A stretch of DNA of 64,000 nt from Schizophyllum amplum (Eukaryota; Basidiomycota; Agaricomycetes; Agaricales; Schizophyllaceae), in contig VDMD01000089.1 of assembly GCA_007026445.1 (NCBI GenBank), positions 39,647 through 103,646 of the forward strand, written 5' to 3'. A program made the translations under genes and the position numbers. Positions 12,613-24,920 of the stretch are shown here, in pieces. The notes under the pieces were generated by a model, which made no database searches, was not told the DNA's origin, and saw nothing but the letters and a program-made list of their open reading frames with translations. The stretch's first letter is position 1; each line of letters starts with the position of its first letter.

Positions 12613-15600
12613 CTACTCGAGAGCTAGCGATTGTCCCCGCCAATATTCCGTGCGCTGCCGATAGGTATTTCTCACCTCCTGATAAGCCTGAGCGCGCGCT
12701 ACATCCCGACGCCTGTTTGTCTCGTGCTCGCCGTTAGATCGCCCAATGACACGTACACCGTCGGCACGACGTCGACCGTAAAGCGTCGACTGGGAAGGCA
12801 TAACCGTTCCGTGGGGATCACGAGAATCCATAGCCCTAGGTGAAGTCAGAGCTGGAAATCAAACACCAGTTCAGTACTTACCACAGCGTGTTGTTACGTG
12901 TCGCAATGTAATACCCTAACCGTGGTTCGGCGAATGCATATTCATCCCATGCGTCCTCTCCCTCCCGATCGAGCTGAGAGCAGAAGGACCGGCTTTCGTC
13001 GTCGTCGTTGTGGATGGGTGCTATGTAACCGTTGCAGGAGAAGATATTCATGCCGAATGCACCCAAACGCTCGCAAGGCTCGCTGGCCGCCTTCAGCTCG
13101 TCATAAAGCTCACGATGGGCCCATCGCACCACAGCCATATGGAAAGCCGAAGTCTATCGCACCGTAAGCGGACATTCGTCTAGAGAATGGTGGAACTTGC
13201 CTCAGCGTGGTCAAAGAGCATATGTATGCCGTCTGCGGTTGTGGCATCCATGCCGGCGTAGGATCGATAAGTGTCAGCCACTCGTCCGCCTTTGGGCACG
13301 CGGGCACCTTTTGCATGCATTGTACCGAACCCTTGGTACTGCACTTTGGTGCTTCGCTGCAGGGACGTCGTGGAGCACACTTTGATGTTATGCGCCAGAG
13401 CTCTTGCGAGTACCTCCTGGGAGAACGCCCCGAACAGAACAAAGCGAGACTGATACAAACAGTGAGAACGCGCGGCCCAGAATGACAGCAACACAGACCT
13501 GGTTCCAGCGGTGGTACAGAGCCTGCTCGGAGGGCCAGATGCGGATGAGCTGCCTGCCGCAATCAGCGAGGATTTCTGGGTCCTCTGCAATTCGCTCCAT
13601 ATTCAGGTCATTCTCTGGATGGTACATCTTCTGCGCATATACTCAGCAAAGCTCCTCCAACAATTCCTCAGACAGCTCACCTGCGGGGAATTTAGCTGTT
13701 CTTCTGGTGGAACCTTGGTGATACCACAGCCGTCGAGGTCCTCGAACAAACACCCTTGTTCGTTTCTCCACGGAAAAGTGCGGGGAACGAATACCCTATC
13801 TTGAACGCACTGTTTGTTCGGAGGCTTGTGCATACACTTAGTGCAAAACTGGCCCGTAGCCCGCGTACGTTTCTCGAGTACAGCCCCAGCCTCAAGTCCC
13901 GGCTGTGGTCTATGAGTATGACAATAGCTGCACTGGCAATTCACACTTACCTGAACTCTTTCAGGTTCGAAGGTCTTGCTACGATCCGAGTCCTGGTGAA
14001 CGTCTGGTGAGTCCTCCTTGTTTTTCATCTGCGGTCCTCTATCTTTGCCCTCCTTCTTCGCTTTTCGGTTTCTGTTGGTCTTCTTCATCTTACGGTGGTC
14101 GTTCTAAAAGCTGTCAGACAATTTGGAGCCAATACTATGTGCAAGGCATACCTTAAGGTCCTGACGTGTGGCCAGTTGGTACGCATACCCTTCCGCTTGC
14201 CGCTGCCATTCTAGATACTCCAACGTACGACCCAAAATAATCAGGAGCAGCGGACTGTCGTCCTTCATCTTCTTGGCCAGATGCTTGAGTTGAAGGGAGA
14301 TATGGGATAGAAAAGCACTGTGAAATTTCTGCAGGTCCTGGCGCGACAAATTGACCTGCATCTTGGGATCAGTATGTAACATGGGTCTATAGGAAGGCTT
14401 ACGTTGAAATGGCCGCCATTCGTAAAGCATGGCAGAGCCTGTTGGCGCTTAGAGTTGATATACTGGGGGTATGTTCTCAAGGACTGGTGCGTTATAGATG
14501 GCAAGATCTGCACTCACGTTCTCCGAGCACTCGTGCAAGCGCAAAAGAGCCGCCGCCAGCCACAAATTCCAGGCCGCCAAAAAGTTTGCAAAGCTAATTA
14601 GGAAGTAAACGGCGCTCGGGCTTTCATCCGTTGGGATCAGATGAGGATAGCGGCGAAAAGCTTGTATCAGAATCGCCGGGGTTAGAACGACCTCCCCCGA
14701 CTGCCAAAAAAGAAACCCCATCAGGCACGCCAAACGCTCAAAGAAATCAGGAGCAATTACCGCCGACGAATGGTACATCTCCTCCTCGGCCTTCCACTTC
14801 CCGCGTTCCGCCGCTGGTGTCCAGGTGTGAAGTGTGTGAGCCAGCTGATTTTGAAAGGCGGTGAAGCGCGCTAGCTGGCGCTGATGGGGTGTGAAGGTAA
14901 AGTAGAGTCCCGGCTCCGACAGGCGGGCCACTATCGCAGGGAAGTCGGTGACCTGTATGGGTAGACCAAAGACGTAAGCGAGGAGTTATCTGGAATACGA
15001 ATTGACCTACTCGCAAGGCCAGCTGAAACGCCTCACTTTGGTAACGAGCCGGGCGCACCCGCCGCATATCTCGAATCCTGTAGCCAAACACGTCAACCTA
15101 GAGACGCGAGCTGTCAATAGGTTATCGAGCAGTAACGCGAGAGTTTACACGCACTTCCTTCGAAGTCAAAGGCTTGAATTGCACCTTTCCTGAGGTGCTA
15201 TTCACACCACGCGTACTGCATTCTGCCAGCAAATACAGCCCCCATGCTCGTAGTTGGCGACAATCTACGTCAAAGGCCGCCCTGTCTCTCTCCAGTAAAG
15301 TCTCTCGCAAGTCGGAGTCGCAGTGGAAGGGGGGATCGTCAGGTAATGACCCTTCTTCCTCCGGCTGTGCGGTGAGGTTTTCTTCTTCGGACAAGTCGTC
15401 GTCCTGCTCAATCCCATCCACTGCTTCGGCGCAAAGACACCGTTGTATTGCCTGACGAGATTGGCCGGTCAGAAGGGCCGCCAACGCACATTCAGAGGAC
15501 TCACCTGCTGGGCGACGTGCTCCTGTAGCTTGTACAACAACTGCATCACGTCTACCCGAGGCTGCGTGATGTTGTTCTCGAAGTGTTCGCCGATGGCTAT

Positions 15601-15948
15601 GGCGAGCTCTACAAGGATCTCCACGTTGGGGAGCGTTACTTGTCCGTGCAGTGCTTGCAGGCCGGCGCAGGTCATGACCCACGGAATCAGTGGGTCTAAT
15701 GTCCTCTGAGAGTCGGTCGATGGGGGGATCCGCAAGTCGACGCAGACGACACTCACTTCCCGGTCAGAGCTCCCCATAAAGTCCTTCACGACTTCCGCTC
15801 GCCACGCCTCTTTGGCGTGACGCGACCATCTGCCCGCCGACTGACGCTGAGCGCCGTTCCGTAGCACGACCGTCAGCCAGAGCTGCACGTTCGGAGGTGG
15901 GCTCGTCAAAAATGGCTGCACAATCTCGTAAGGCGTCGTGGAGACCAT
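12613..15948 (-). CDS. 2OG-Fe(II) oxygenase domain protein, TET/JBP-like fungal type (12 exons, 917 aa)
   Basis: I assembled twelve exons: 15505-15948, 15155-15451, 15011-15097, 14518-14952, 14403-14438, 14152-14355, 13951-14103, 13681-13902, 13499-13630, 13201-13449, 12882-13153 and 12613-12835. Introns are 46-79 nt, all GT-AG except the GC-AG one at 13154-13200, and the frame is open to a TAA/TAG/TGA-free end. The N-terminal ~550 residues are helix-rich and not recognised. A lysine-rich linker (MKKTNRNRKAKK) precedes a CxxC (FCTKC). The C-terminal domain has the iron-binding HxD (H801, D803 in APIHNDDD), the distal His H852 (SRDPHGTVMP) and a following Arg for 2-oxoglutarate. The closing TYRQRTEYW resembles, from memory, a large Agaricomycete family related to TET/JBP nucleic-acid dioxygenases. 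The substrate is unknown. The ATG at 15948 is the first in-frame start after a decayed repeat. Confidence 0.75.
13154..13200 (-). other. GC-AG intron in the 2OG oxygenase gene
   Basis: The exon end GCTGAG is followed by GCAAGT and the intron closes with GCGATAG, joining to ACTTCGGC in frame. It is 47 nt, the same size class as its GT-AG neighbours. No GT donor in the right phase gives an open frame here. Confidence 0.7.
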
Positions 15949-15999
15949 ATCGGACGCCCAAAAGCAAGATCGCGATGGAAGATGGGCGAGTTCGAAGGA

Positions 16000-17225
16000 G
16001 CGGCCGGGCCGGCAGCTTCGGCAGATGTGGCTGTGAGCCCCACGGTCACGTTACTCGCGCGCGAAAGGTGCCGGTGATTGCGAAGCGTTGATTCTTTGCC
16101 TTTATTTGGGCACCCTAGTATAAATTCAGCCTGCCGCCTCCTCTCTCCTTTCACCTCCCCACCAGGATGAGGGTATCTCAGCGTTCTGGGCGCTCCCGGA
16201 ATTGTGTTACCCGCAAGGGTTATCCAGCTAGAGTGCCCTTCGAGGTGGCCTTCGCGCCTCAGACCTTAGACTCATCCCATCGCCGTGGCTTCTTCCCGCG
16301 TCCGCACCACTCTGGCCGTGCATCAGCTCCGAGCTCGCTCTCCCGCCAGTTTCTGGGCATCGCTCCTTCCTCCGCGTCGCTCGTCTTCGCGCGTCGCGCG
16401 ACCTGTCTCGCCTCGTCGTGTTTGAGCTGGTCTGGCTGACCCTTTCGCTGACGGCTCGGGTGATGGAGGGGTTTACCTAGCCTGGTGCGTCTGGCCGCTC
16501 TCTTACGAACGTTCAGCTCTCTGATTTGGTCTCGTAGATGGTCGGCCGTGAGCATGATCCTCGCCTGCGCATCCCCGCGGCTCCGTGGCTGTGGCCCCTC
16601 GCGTAACGGCTTTGGTCGTTATGACTGCTTGGTCTGGGAGGTCGTCGGGTCTTCCTCATCCAGCTTAGGCCTCGATCTCCCCACGCCGACGTCGATCTCT
16701 ACCATCCTCCCACGCCGCCTGCCCTGCCCCTCCAGATCTATGTCCGTCGGGCTCGTCAGGCGCTACCCACGCACGCGTTGTCGTTGGCGCTGGTCTTATA
16801 TCCGAAAAATCCCACCTTCGCGGCCCGACGCTCTGCGCCTTACGACCCGCGCGACGCAGGCGGCGAGTCCAGCACTTCCGATGAAGGGTCCCGCGTCGGC
16901 GGCGCCATCTGCGACTTGGGGTGATGCATCGAGGGAGGGGATGGACGTGGTCGAGGTGGTCGGAGATGCCTCCGCGAGGCGTCAGTTCAACAAGGCTATT
17001 GAGCTGGCCTTCTCCCCGCGTGCCTGCTGCCCTACGTCGCATTCGCTGAGTCAGCCTTCGACCTGAACCTCTTCGACCTGCGCCGTTCGCGCTGGAGCGA
17101 CGCCAGCCGGCGAGCCTGTCACGCCCACCCACTCGCTGCCGGCAGGCCGACCTTTGCTCTATGAGACTGCAGCACCATCGGAGCTGCCACGCAACCGGGA
17201 CTTTACACTTGAGCTTAGCCATGTA
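16000..17225 (-). repeat. Outer inverted repeat, left copy (decayed coding repeat)
   Basis: This segment is a diverged reverse-complement copy of about 60420-61480. The best-kept block (16110-16260) is nearly identical, including AATAAA-containing and TTTATACT words, and weaker similarity extends across the rest. Read on the minus strand, both copies encode related peptides such as HLRDQIRELNV here and HLRNQIRGTNV in the partner, followed by charged, Arg-rich sequence, but stops interrupt both. It abuts the start of the 2OG oxygenase gene, so its end may supply that gene's promoter or leader. A transposon or gene-family origin is likely, but no transposase or polymerase domain is visible. Confidence 0.75.
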
Positions 17226-17239
17226 CTCAACGGGGTGGA

Positions 17240-18180
17240 AAGGGCGTAGCTACCGGCGCAAGGTGAACTGTGAGAGGACTGGACTCAGCTTACTATGCCG
17301 TAGAGGACGTCGATGCATGCGTGCATGAGCACGCAATGCCTATATATATAGGGAACGAACGCGGTAGAAAGTCGGTCAATCGTAGGATGATATGACCGAG
17401 TCAACCTACAAATCCCGCGCCCTGTAATCAAGCTGCGACAGATAGACTTCTAATGAGACCGTAATTGCCGTCTCTGCTACTATCAAATACCGCACGCGTG
17501 AGGGTACCACCACGATTTATGATATGCTCCTTGGTCTACGTCTCGAACACGGCCGACAAGAGCCGGCATACTAGTGATATCCAGGTGATATCTACGGTGC
17601 ATGAATGAGCATCACAGGACTTACATTTGATTGAAACAAATAAAATAACATGAACTAAGTAGTAAGCCGGAGCCGAGCTTTATTTCCTGCCATCTCACCT
17701 CTACGCATATTTACACACCCCCTAGTGCAATTCATGACGACGGCAGCGCGGATCTTATAAATAAAACGATGAATCATTGCAAGGACTCTACTGCCCCGTA
17801 TCACTACTGACAAGTAGAATCTTGTGGCCATCGCTACGCTCGCGCGGCCAGCGCTCTCGTCGTAGCGATGGCCTTTCAGCACTGGCTCTGTAATTGGGCA
17901 CCGGGCGACAGGACCACTGGCGAAGCGGGAACTGGGGTAGCCATTGCGAATCCGTAAGCATGCGAAGTTGCGGTCTTGAAAGACGTCGCAGAATCACAAG
18001 CTCGAAAGACACGCCGAATATGCGTGCCGCAAAATCACGACGATGTCGCGGTGCCAGGGTAAGGGTAAGGGGACATGTAAAAGACATTGATACAATGCTT
18101 CACAGCTTGTAGGCCTGCCGACAATCGTCAGAGTCGTTCAGAGCCGCTATGGCCCCGTAAGCATTAAACGCACCCTCTCA
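17240..18180. other. Gene-free AT-richer spacer
   Basis: No coding segment was recognised. The stretch is less GC-rich than its surroundings, with a TA-dinucleotide run near 17341 and an AATAAA at about 17640. It carries the small inverted repeat described separately. Confidence 0.5.
17826..17873. repeat. 13-bp perfect inverted repeat
   Basis: GGCCATCGCTACG at 17826-17838 is followed after 22 bases by its exact reverse complement at 17861-17873. The right half, CCAGCGCTCTCGTCGTAGCGATGG, is also found at about 3969-3992 without the left arm. This could be the hairpin end or terminal repeat of a small non-autonomous DNA element. Confidence 0.75.
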
Positions 18181-18189
18181 ATATGCGGC

Positions 18190-21150
18190 CAGGTTATCGA
18201 CTCAGTTGACGTCCACGGTCTTCGACAACTGCGACCTCCACAACCTCGCCGCGGTCGCCATCCACGTCTTCGAGTCCACGACCTTGACGAAGCCGACGTC
18301 CACAGTGCCCTCGACAAAGTCGACATCCACGGCCTCAACAAAGCCAACGTCCACGACCTCAACGGTAGCAGCATCTATGATATCGACGGAGTCGCATTCA
18401 CGACCTCGACGAAGCCGACGTCCATGACCTTGACGGGTCGACATACTACATGCCCTCGCCGAAGTCAGCGTCCAGACTCTCGACAGGGGTCGACGTCCAC
18501 GACCTCGACGGGGTCGTCGCGCACGCCTTAGACGGCGACGCTATTTACGGCCTTGACCAAGTCGCCGTTCATGACCTCGCCAGGGACTCCATCTACAGTG
18601 CCTTTGCCGGGGGTCGACGACCTCGACGGAGCCGGCGTCCGCGACCTCGACAGCGTCCACGTCCTTGACGAAGCCTGCGTCCATGAGCTCGACGAAGTCG
18701 ACGTCTAACGGAGCCAGCGTACACAGTCTTTGACAGCAGCGGCGTCGACACGCCTTCGACACGGGCGACATCCATAACGTCGACGGCGGTAGCGTCCTCA
18801 CCCTCGACGGTGCCAGTGTCAACACTTCGAGGAGGCCGATGTCCAAGACCTCGACGTAACCATCTTCCACGACCTCAACGTCGGTAGCATCCACGGCCTC
18901 GACGGTGCCCGCGTCCATGATCTTGGCAGGCCAGCGTCCAAGCAGATCCTCGGCGTCCTCGACCTGGACCGCTACAGTGTCCATGCCCTCGACGGCGTCG
19001 AAGACGACCATGTCAGGGTCGACGTCCACGACCTCGACGCGGCTGACGTCCACCATTTCGACGGAGTCCAATTCCACGATCTCGGCGAGGGTCGACAGAG
19101 CCAGCGTCCACAACGCCCTGACTGGGCCGATGTCCACATGACCTGGACAAGACCGACGTCTACGACCTCGACGGACGTGGAGTCACGACCTCGACAGCGT
19201 GCGACAATATCCATGGCCTCGACGATGCGGCGTGAACGACCTTGACGCTGCGGCGTCCATGTCCTGCAGCGAGGTCGACGTCCGATATTGACGGGCTCGA
19301 TGACCATGGCCATCAGCGACAAGTAGCCGTTCACAACCTCAACACAGTCGGCACCCAAGCCATCGATGAAGTCAGCAGGCATGGCCTCGACAGGGGTGCT
19401 CTTTCCACATGCCCGGCGCCTCTCTCTCCGCATCGTCCAAGCCCTCGACTCGAGCCACGCCCACGACCTTGACGTGATTGGCGTCCGCACCCTCGACAAG
19501 ATTGGCGTACGTGACTTTCGGCACACGACCTCGACGGTGATGTCGTCCACAATTGAGATGTCGGCAGCTTTCACGGCCTCGACCTTTTCGGTGTACCGTC
19601 CTCGACAGATCCGGCATTCACGGCTGCGACGACACCGGAGTCCACAGTCTTCAGAGGCGGCGGCGTCCAGAGCCTCGACGGCGGTAGCGTCCACAAGGTC
19701 GTGCTCGACGGCTCCGGCGTCCACGACCTTGACTTCAGCGGCTTCCACGCCCTCGACGAGGCCGACGTCCACAGCGCCCTTGAAGAGATCGGCGTTCACG
19801 GCCTCGACGAGGGTAGACGTCTATGATATCGACGGCGCCGGCATGCATGGCCTCAATTCTGCGCCCACGATGGGACTGACGTCCATGCCCCTCAACCGAG
19901 TCGCCGCCCACTACATCGACGAGGCATACGTTCATAACCTCGACGGCGGTAGCGTCCCACGACCTTGACGGCGGCGGCGCCCACGACAGCACCGACGTCC
20001 AGGACATCGACGGGGGTCGACGTCCAAAGCCTTGACGACGTCACGTCCGTAGCCTCGACTGCGTACGTCGACGACCACAACCTCAGCGCGGCCGGTGTCC
20101 ATGATCTCGACGGAGCCAACGTTCATGACCTCGACGGAGTCGACGTTCAAGTCCTCAACAGTGGCGGCACCCAGATTATCGACGATGCCGGAATCGATCG
20201 TCTCGTCGACGTGGCCTGCATCCACGACATTGACGAAGCCGGCGTGCATGGCTACGACGTGCTCGGCGTCTATGCCCTCGACCCTCGGCGGCGCAGGCAT
20301 TCATGACCTCGACGGAGTCGGGGCCCGTTTTTCGACGAACCCGGCGGCCATGCCCTCGACAGGGCCGGCACGCAATCCCTCGATGCGGTCGGCGTGCACA
20401 GCGCCCTCGACAATGTCGGCATCCCATGCGCACGGCCGGGCCGGGTCTATGACCTCGACGGCGCAGGCATCCATAGCTTCGACAGATCCAGTTTCACGGC
20501 TTCGACGACGCCGTCCATCTCGACGGATCCGACGTCCAAGACCTCGACGGTGGCAGGGTCCACGACCTCGGCGGCGTCAGCCGCGACTTCGACGGAGTCG
20601 ACGTCTATATTCTTGACGATGACCTCGATGTGGTCGGCGTCCACGACCTCGGCGGAGCTACTGTGAACGACCTTGACGGCGGTAGCATCCACGACTTCGA
20701 TACAGTCGACGTGCATGCCTTGACGTGTTTGGCGTCCAACTCTCGACGAATCCGACGTCCATAACCTTGGAGCGGCCAACATCCACGACCTCGACGATGC
20801 CGATATGCACGACCTCAACGTTATCGACGTCCATGGGCTCGACGAGCTCGACGTCCACGACCTTGAAGGCGGTAGCGTCCACGACCTCGACCTTGTCGAC
20901 GTTCATACCCTCGACGGCGATAGCGTCGGTGGCATGTCAGAATCGGCCTGCATGCTCTTGACGGCGCCGACGTCCATAGTCTTGACGAAGTCCAAATCCA
21001 GGTCCTGGATATGCCCGACATACATGCCCACGACAGCGACAGCGTCTGACATGACCTCAACGTGGTTGACGTCCACGGCCCTGGTGCGGCCGACGTCCCA
21101 TAGCCTCGACGGGTTGTGCGTCCATGGCCTCGACAAGGCCGGCGTCCCAT
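18190..21150 (+). repeat. 3-kb degenerate ~24-bp minisatellite (DLDGxxVH-type)
   Basis: Roughly 120 imperfect units with the consensus ACCTCGACGGNGNCGNCGTCC/CACG follow one another for about 3 kb. Where in frame, each unit reads as an octapeptide close to D-L-D-G-x-D/G-V-H on the plus strand and V-E-V-V-D-A-x-x on the minus strand. No single frame stays open: the frames shift every few hundred bases on both strands. It is therefore either a decayed protein repeat or a non-coding satellite. No start, splice or flanking domain was found to make it a gene. Confidence 0.85.
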
Positions 21151-21159
21151 GACTCGTCG

Positions 21160-22030
21160 AGCGAATAGACGTGCCGTCTAGTTTCCGGATAAGCGATTCA
21201 TAGTTCGCGGATAGGCGCCTCGTAGATCGCGCGTCGGCGGCTCGTAGTCACATGTAGGCTCGCCTTGGGGGTTCGCGTAGATGGGCGATTCGTAGTTCAC
21301 GGGTCGGCGATCTGTCAATTTGTGTAGGCAACTCTTGGTTGGCGACAGGATTCATAGTTCGCGTGGATGGGCGACGCGAAGTTCGAGTGAATGTGCGCCA
21401 ACGCGCCTCGTGGTTCGCACCGTACGGGGGACTTTGGTTCGCGAGTGGGCGCCTCGTCGTGCGCAGGCAGCCTGCACTTCGTGGTTCACGGATCGGTGAC
21501 TCGCACTGCGCGTATTGACGATTCGTGGTTCGTGTGTAGGCGATGTGCAGGTCGCATCGTGTAGGCGACTCGTGGTCCGCTTGCATAGGCGACTCGTACT
21601 GCATGTACAGGCTACTCGTCTTTCGTGTATGAGCATTCGTGGTTCGCGTACAGGCGACTCGTCGTTCGGCGATCCGTAGTTAGCGCATAGGCGCCTCGTC
21701 GTTCCCGCGTGAACGGGCGTTCGTGGTTGGGGTGTAGGCAGTCCGTAGTTCCGAGTCGTGGATGGGCGACTCGTAGTTCGCGCGTAGGCAATTCGTAGAT
21801 CGCGTATTGGTGAGTCGTAGCCCGCGTGTAGGCGACTCGAGATTCGCGTGTGAGCGACTCGGGGTTCGCGCATAAGATAAGGCAATTCGCAGTTCGCGAA
21901 TAGGCGATCCACAGTTCACGAATAGGCGGAACATAGTTCGCGAGTAGACGCCTCATAGTATACGCCTTACAGGCAGCTCGTAAACCACGAACAGGCGACT
22001 CGTGAATCACGACCCGTCGGCGACTAGCGC
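21160..22030 (+). repeat. 0.87-kb ~22-bp minisatellite (GACTCGTAGTTCGCG unit)
   Basis: About 35-40 imperfect copies of a 22-bp unit, GACTCGTAGTTCGCGTGTAGGC, begin immediately after the 24-bp array ends. The two units do not obviously derive from one another. Minus-strand frames give repetitive peptides of NHESPIRELRIA type, but they are interrupted and have no gene-like context. Confidence 0.85.
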
Positions 22031-22059
22031 AGGGATGGTCAGTGTCTGTAAACGCTCAA

Positions 22060-23700
22060 GAGGCACTGTGCGCACCTTCGCGCATATTCACCCATGTGCA
22101 TATGCTCCAGGCTCTCGGCGCCGGTACGCTCCGATGTCCACGCTCGAGAAGGAGGGGGAAGGAGCTGTCCGATAGAACCCCCGCACAAATTGGCTTCAAT
22201 TTCTGACCCTGGAGACGTCGCGGTATGCCCTCCACTTGGTCGGGATATCGGGCCACGGGCGAGGATTTGAACTCGGGGAGGGCGCAGGCACGCATGGCGA
22301 GGTCGTGGACGACGACGAGGAAGCACATCATAGGAGAATGCGGATGGACGCATCAATTGAACGCGGTGGTACGTGATGGGAAGAGCGATGCACTTGAAAT
22401 TTGTCAGCCGGCGCACCGAAACGAGGGAGTCTGGCACCTTTTCGCTGTGCGCAGCGCCACTTCGCGCCGCCCGCCGCGCTCCTGGGACCTCACGGAACTC
22501 CTCAAAACCATCGTCTCCACGTCCCCAGCCCGTCGCATTCGTCCCCCAGAATTCCTCGCATGAATATGCCAGAGCGACTTCGTGCTGCGTCCTTTTTAGC
22601 CTCCCAAACGTCGTCCAGAATGCACCCGGGGGATGTTGAGGTGTGCAGGTTTTGTGGGTGGTAAAGGAGCGTGCGCACCCAGTAAAGTAGCGGTGGCATG
22701 CGTGAGGTCGTAAGCGAGGTGGCAGAACCGTGGGCGAGTGGTCGAGGCCGTGAGGGCATGAGGAAGCGAGGCCGCAAGGGTGCACGCTTGAGGGAGCGAG
22801 GGCACGGGGCTTGGCGATTGTATGGAAAGCTTGAGTGCGAGGATGAGTAAGCTAGAAGCGAGCCAGCGGGGACGCGATGCGAGGGACGAGATACTCACCT
22901 CGAGATAGATGTGCTCGCCAACGATAAGCGGGGTCGCTTTCGAACTGCCCGCGGGACTGTCCGTTCAAAGCATCCTGAGCATGAATTCCCCCAACAGTCC
23001 CGTGCGGGTACTGTTGGTGTTCGTGCTGGGAGTGTCGTAAGCACTGTGTCGCCCGGATTTTTTGGCGTCTTTGCATCGCTCGCCGGGCCGTTGGCAGCGT
23101 TGTGAATGCCCGGTGCGGCTTTGCCGACGGCACAGCGAGCACGGCAAAAATATCGGGACCAACAATGAGAAGCGCACCAAGAGAGTCGAACCGCTCACGT
23201 CGTCTCACGTGTGACGAGCGCAGAGCGCAGGGAGCACATGAAGCACGCGCTCCGGGGAGGCAACGGCGACATGAGCAATGGCGAAGGTTCAGGACAAGGC
23301 AGGAAAGATCACGCGGCGGTGCGGTACTCGGACCGACTCACCGATCCCTCTCCTCGGGCGCCGCCATGTTCCCGCCCATCGTCTCTTTCTTTCATTCCCC
23401 CAGCATTACCAGCCTGTTCTTTGCTATTCATGACGTCCGATTGTGAAGAACTGGAAGCGCTTGCCCGCGCATGTTAATCACAATCTTCGACGATCCACCA
23501 AGTGGAGCGCCATAGACTGACTACTTAAGTACTTACCTTCAATCGGACGGCGCCCGGCTTCGTTCCGATGCTACAGATGGGTCGCTCACCCTCAAGGTAA
23601 TCGTTTATGCGATCCAAGTACGCCCCTCAAGTACCGATGAGCGGGATCTATGGCCTTCTTGATTGTTCAAGAAGTTATGAAGTTCTGTATGTAAATTTCG
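22060..23700 (-). pseudogene. Inner inverted repeat, left copy (decayed gene-family member)
   Basis: Reading from 23700 leftwards this matches 48380-49500 read rightwards, with conserved DNA blocks at about 23545-23690, 23200-23400, 22885-22965 and 22380-22660. Conserved peptides include an exon end like GEHIYLE followed by a GTGAGT donor (near 22900), and then LDDVWEAKKDAARSRSGIF and LTNFKCIALPITYH. Frames are broken between these pieces, so it is non-functional. No known domain was recognised. The shared exon-intron organisation suggests a real gene family, possibly carried by an element. Confidence 0.65.
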
Positions 23701-24049
23701 CCAACCTTTGGTGGGTATTATAACCTACTCCTGCCTCAAAGATGTTCATTTAGCGTTTATCAACCGATATTCATTGACAGATGGGCCGCCTTTGCGCTTG
23801 AACTTGCGCTGTATCGCGAATAAGAGCGATTTCGTTATGTGGCGTCACTTTTGGTACGTCCATACCGCGTTAGTTTCGTCTCGGCGTCGCGTTATAGATA
23901 ACAAAAAAATGGTGCACTAACATCGTCGTCGACGGGTTGCGAACCGCGTCTGTGCGCATTCCTCACCACGATATACGCGGCCCCCTCCTCCTCCCTCCTC
24001 CCTCTCCTTTTTCACCCCGTCCCGAATCTTCCGGCGAGCCGCACCGCGC

Positions 24050-24920
24050 TTACAAAACTGTCTCCCGGAGTCCCTCCAGACATGCTAACGATGACGCGCC
24101 GCGCCGCGTCTGCCGCGCGAACTCGCAGTAGTGCCATTTCCCAACGAGGGGAATGAGGCCATTCACATCTTCCATCGGGTTCCAGTGCGTTTCCGCGCGC
24201 AGTTAACGGGTCCTGGATGCTGACACACTCCACCAGAAGGATGTAAATGTGATACGGCGACGCTGCGCCTGCCTTCGCCCTGCACAATTCGTGCTAACTC
24301 ACCGGGCGCGTTCTGCGCGCATCCACCCCAAAATCCCAGGTGCACGTGTATCCAAAGACAATTATCTTGCCATGATTGACTCGCCGGCAGCGAAGCGCGA
24401 CACGCTCGTCGAGGCGGACGGCGCGAGGCCTTTCGCGAACACAAGGACTTCCAAAAGGAGGTAGGCCTCTGTCTTAGTTCAACGACGACCCCGAACCCCC
24501 TCCCGGGGCCTTATCGCAGGCTCGCCACCTTCGTCACGCGTTATATGTTACCCAAGGCACGTTGCACGACCTCTCTCGTTCTCCCTGCTGGACGCTGTGG
24601 ACGACGACGAGCAGCCAGAACAACTCTACGCGCTGTGGCGCGTCACCCACTTCGAACACCCAGAACTTCCGTCCTTCCGCGTGCGACTCCCGGTATAGCT
24701 GCCCATGGCGAAGCGGTAAGCTACTCTTGAACCCTGTTGCGACAAGGCTGACGCAACGCCGGCGACCCGGGGCGAGCGCGTTCGCTGCGCATTGCCGAAA
24801 CTTACACTTTCCACTGTTCAGATTTCGGCTCCAGACTTCTGGTGATGTGTCTACGTGCGCAAGATGCCGCTTTGATGCATGCACAGCGGATCGTTGAAGC
24901 AGAAACGCGCGAGGAGCGGG
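24050..24920 (+). pseudogene. Decayed fragment, first copy of a duplicated locus
   Basis: Coding-like pieces occur in different frames: DNYLAMIDSPAAKRDTLVE near 24350, HKDFQKEVGLCLSSTTT near 24440 and YMLPKARCTTSL near 24545. The last part, 24546-24680, recurs in diverged form at 26066-26190. I do not recognise the protein. Frame changes within 100-200 bases make it a relic. Confidence 0.4.

Noticed and set aside
18541..19968. Long ORFs of 198-275 residues on both strands within the 24-bp array
   Set aside because: Both strands are open for the same reason (period divisible by three and few T/A-rich codons), frames change repeatedly, and no start or splice context exists.
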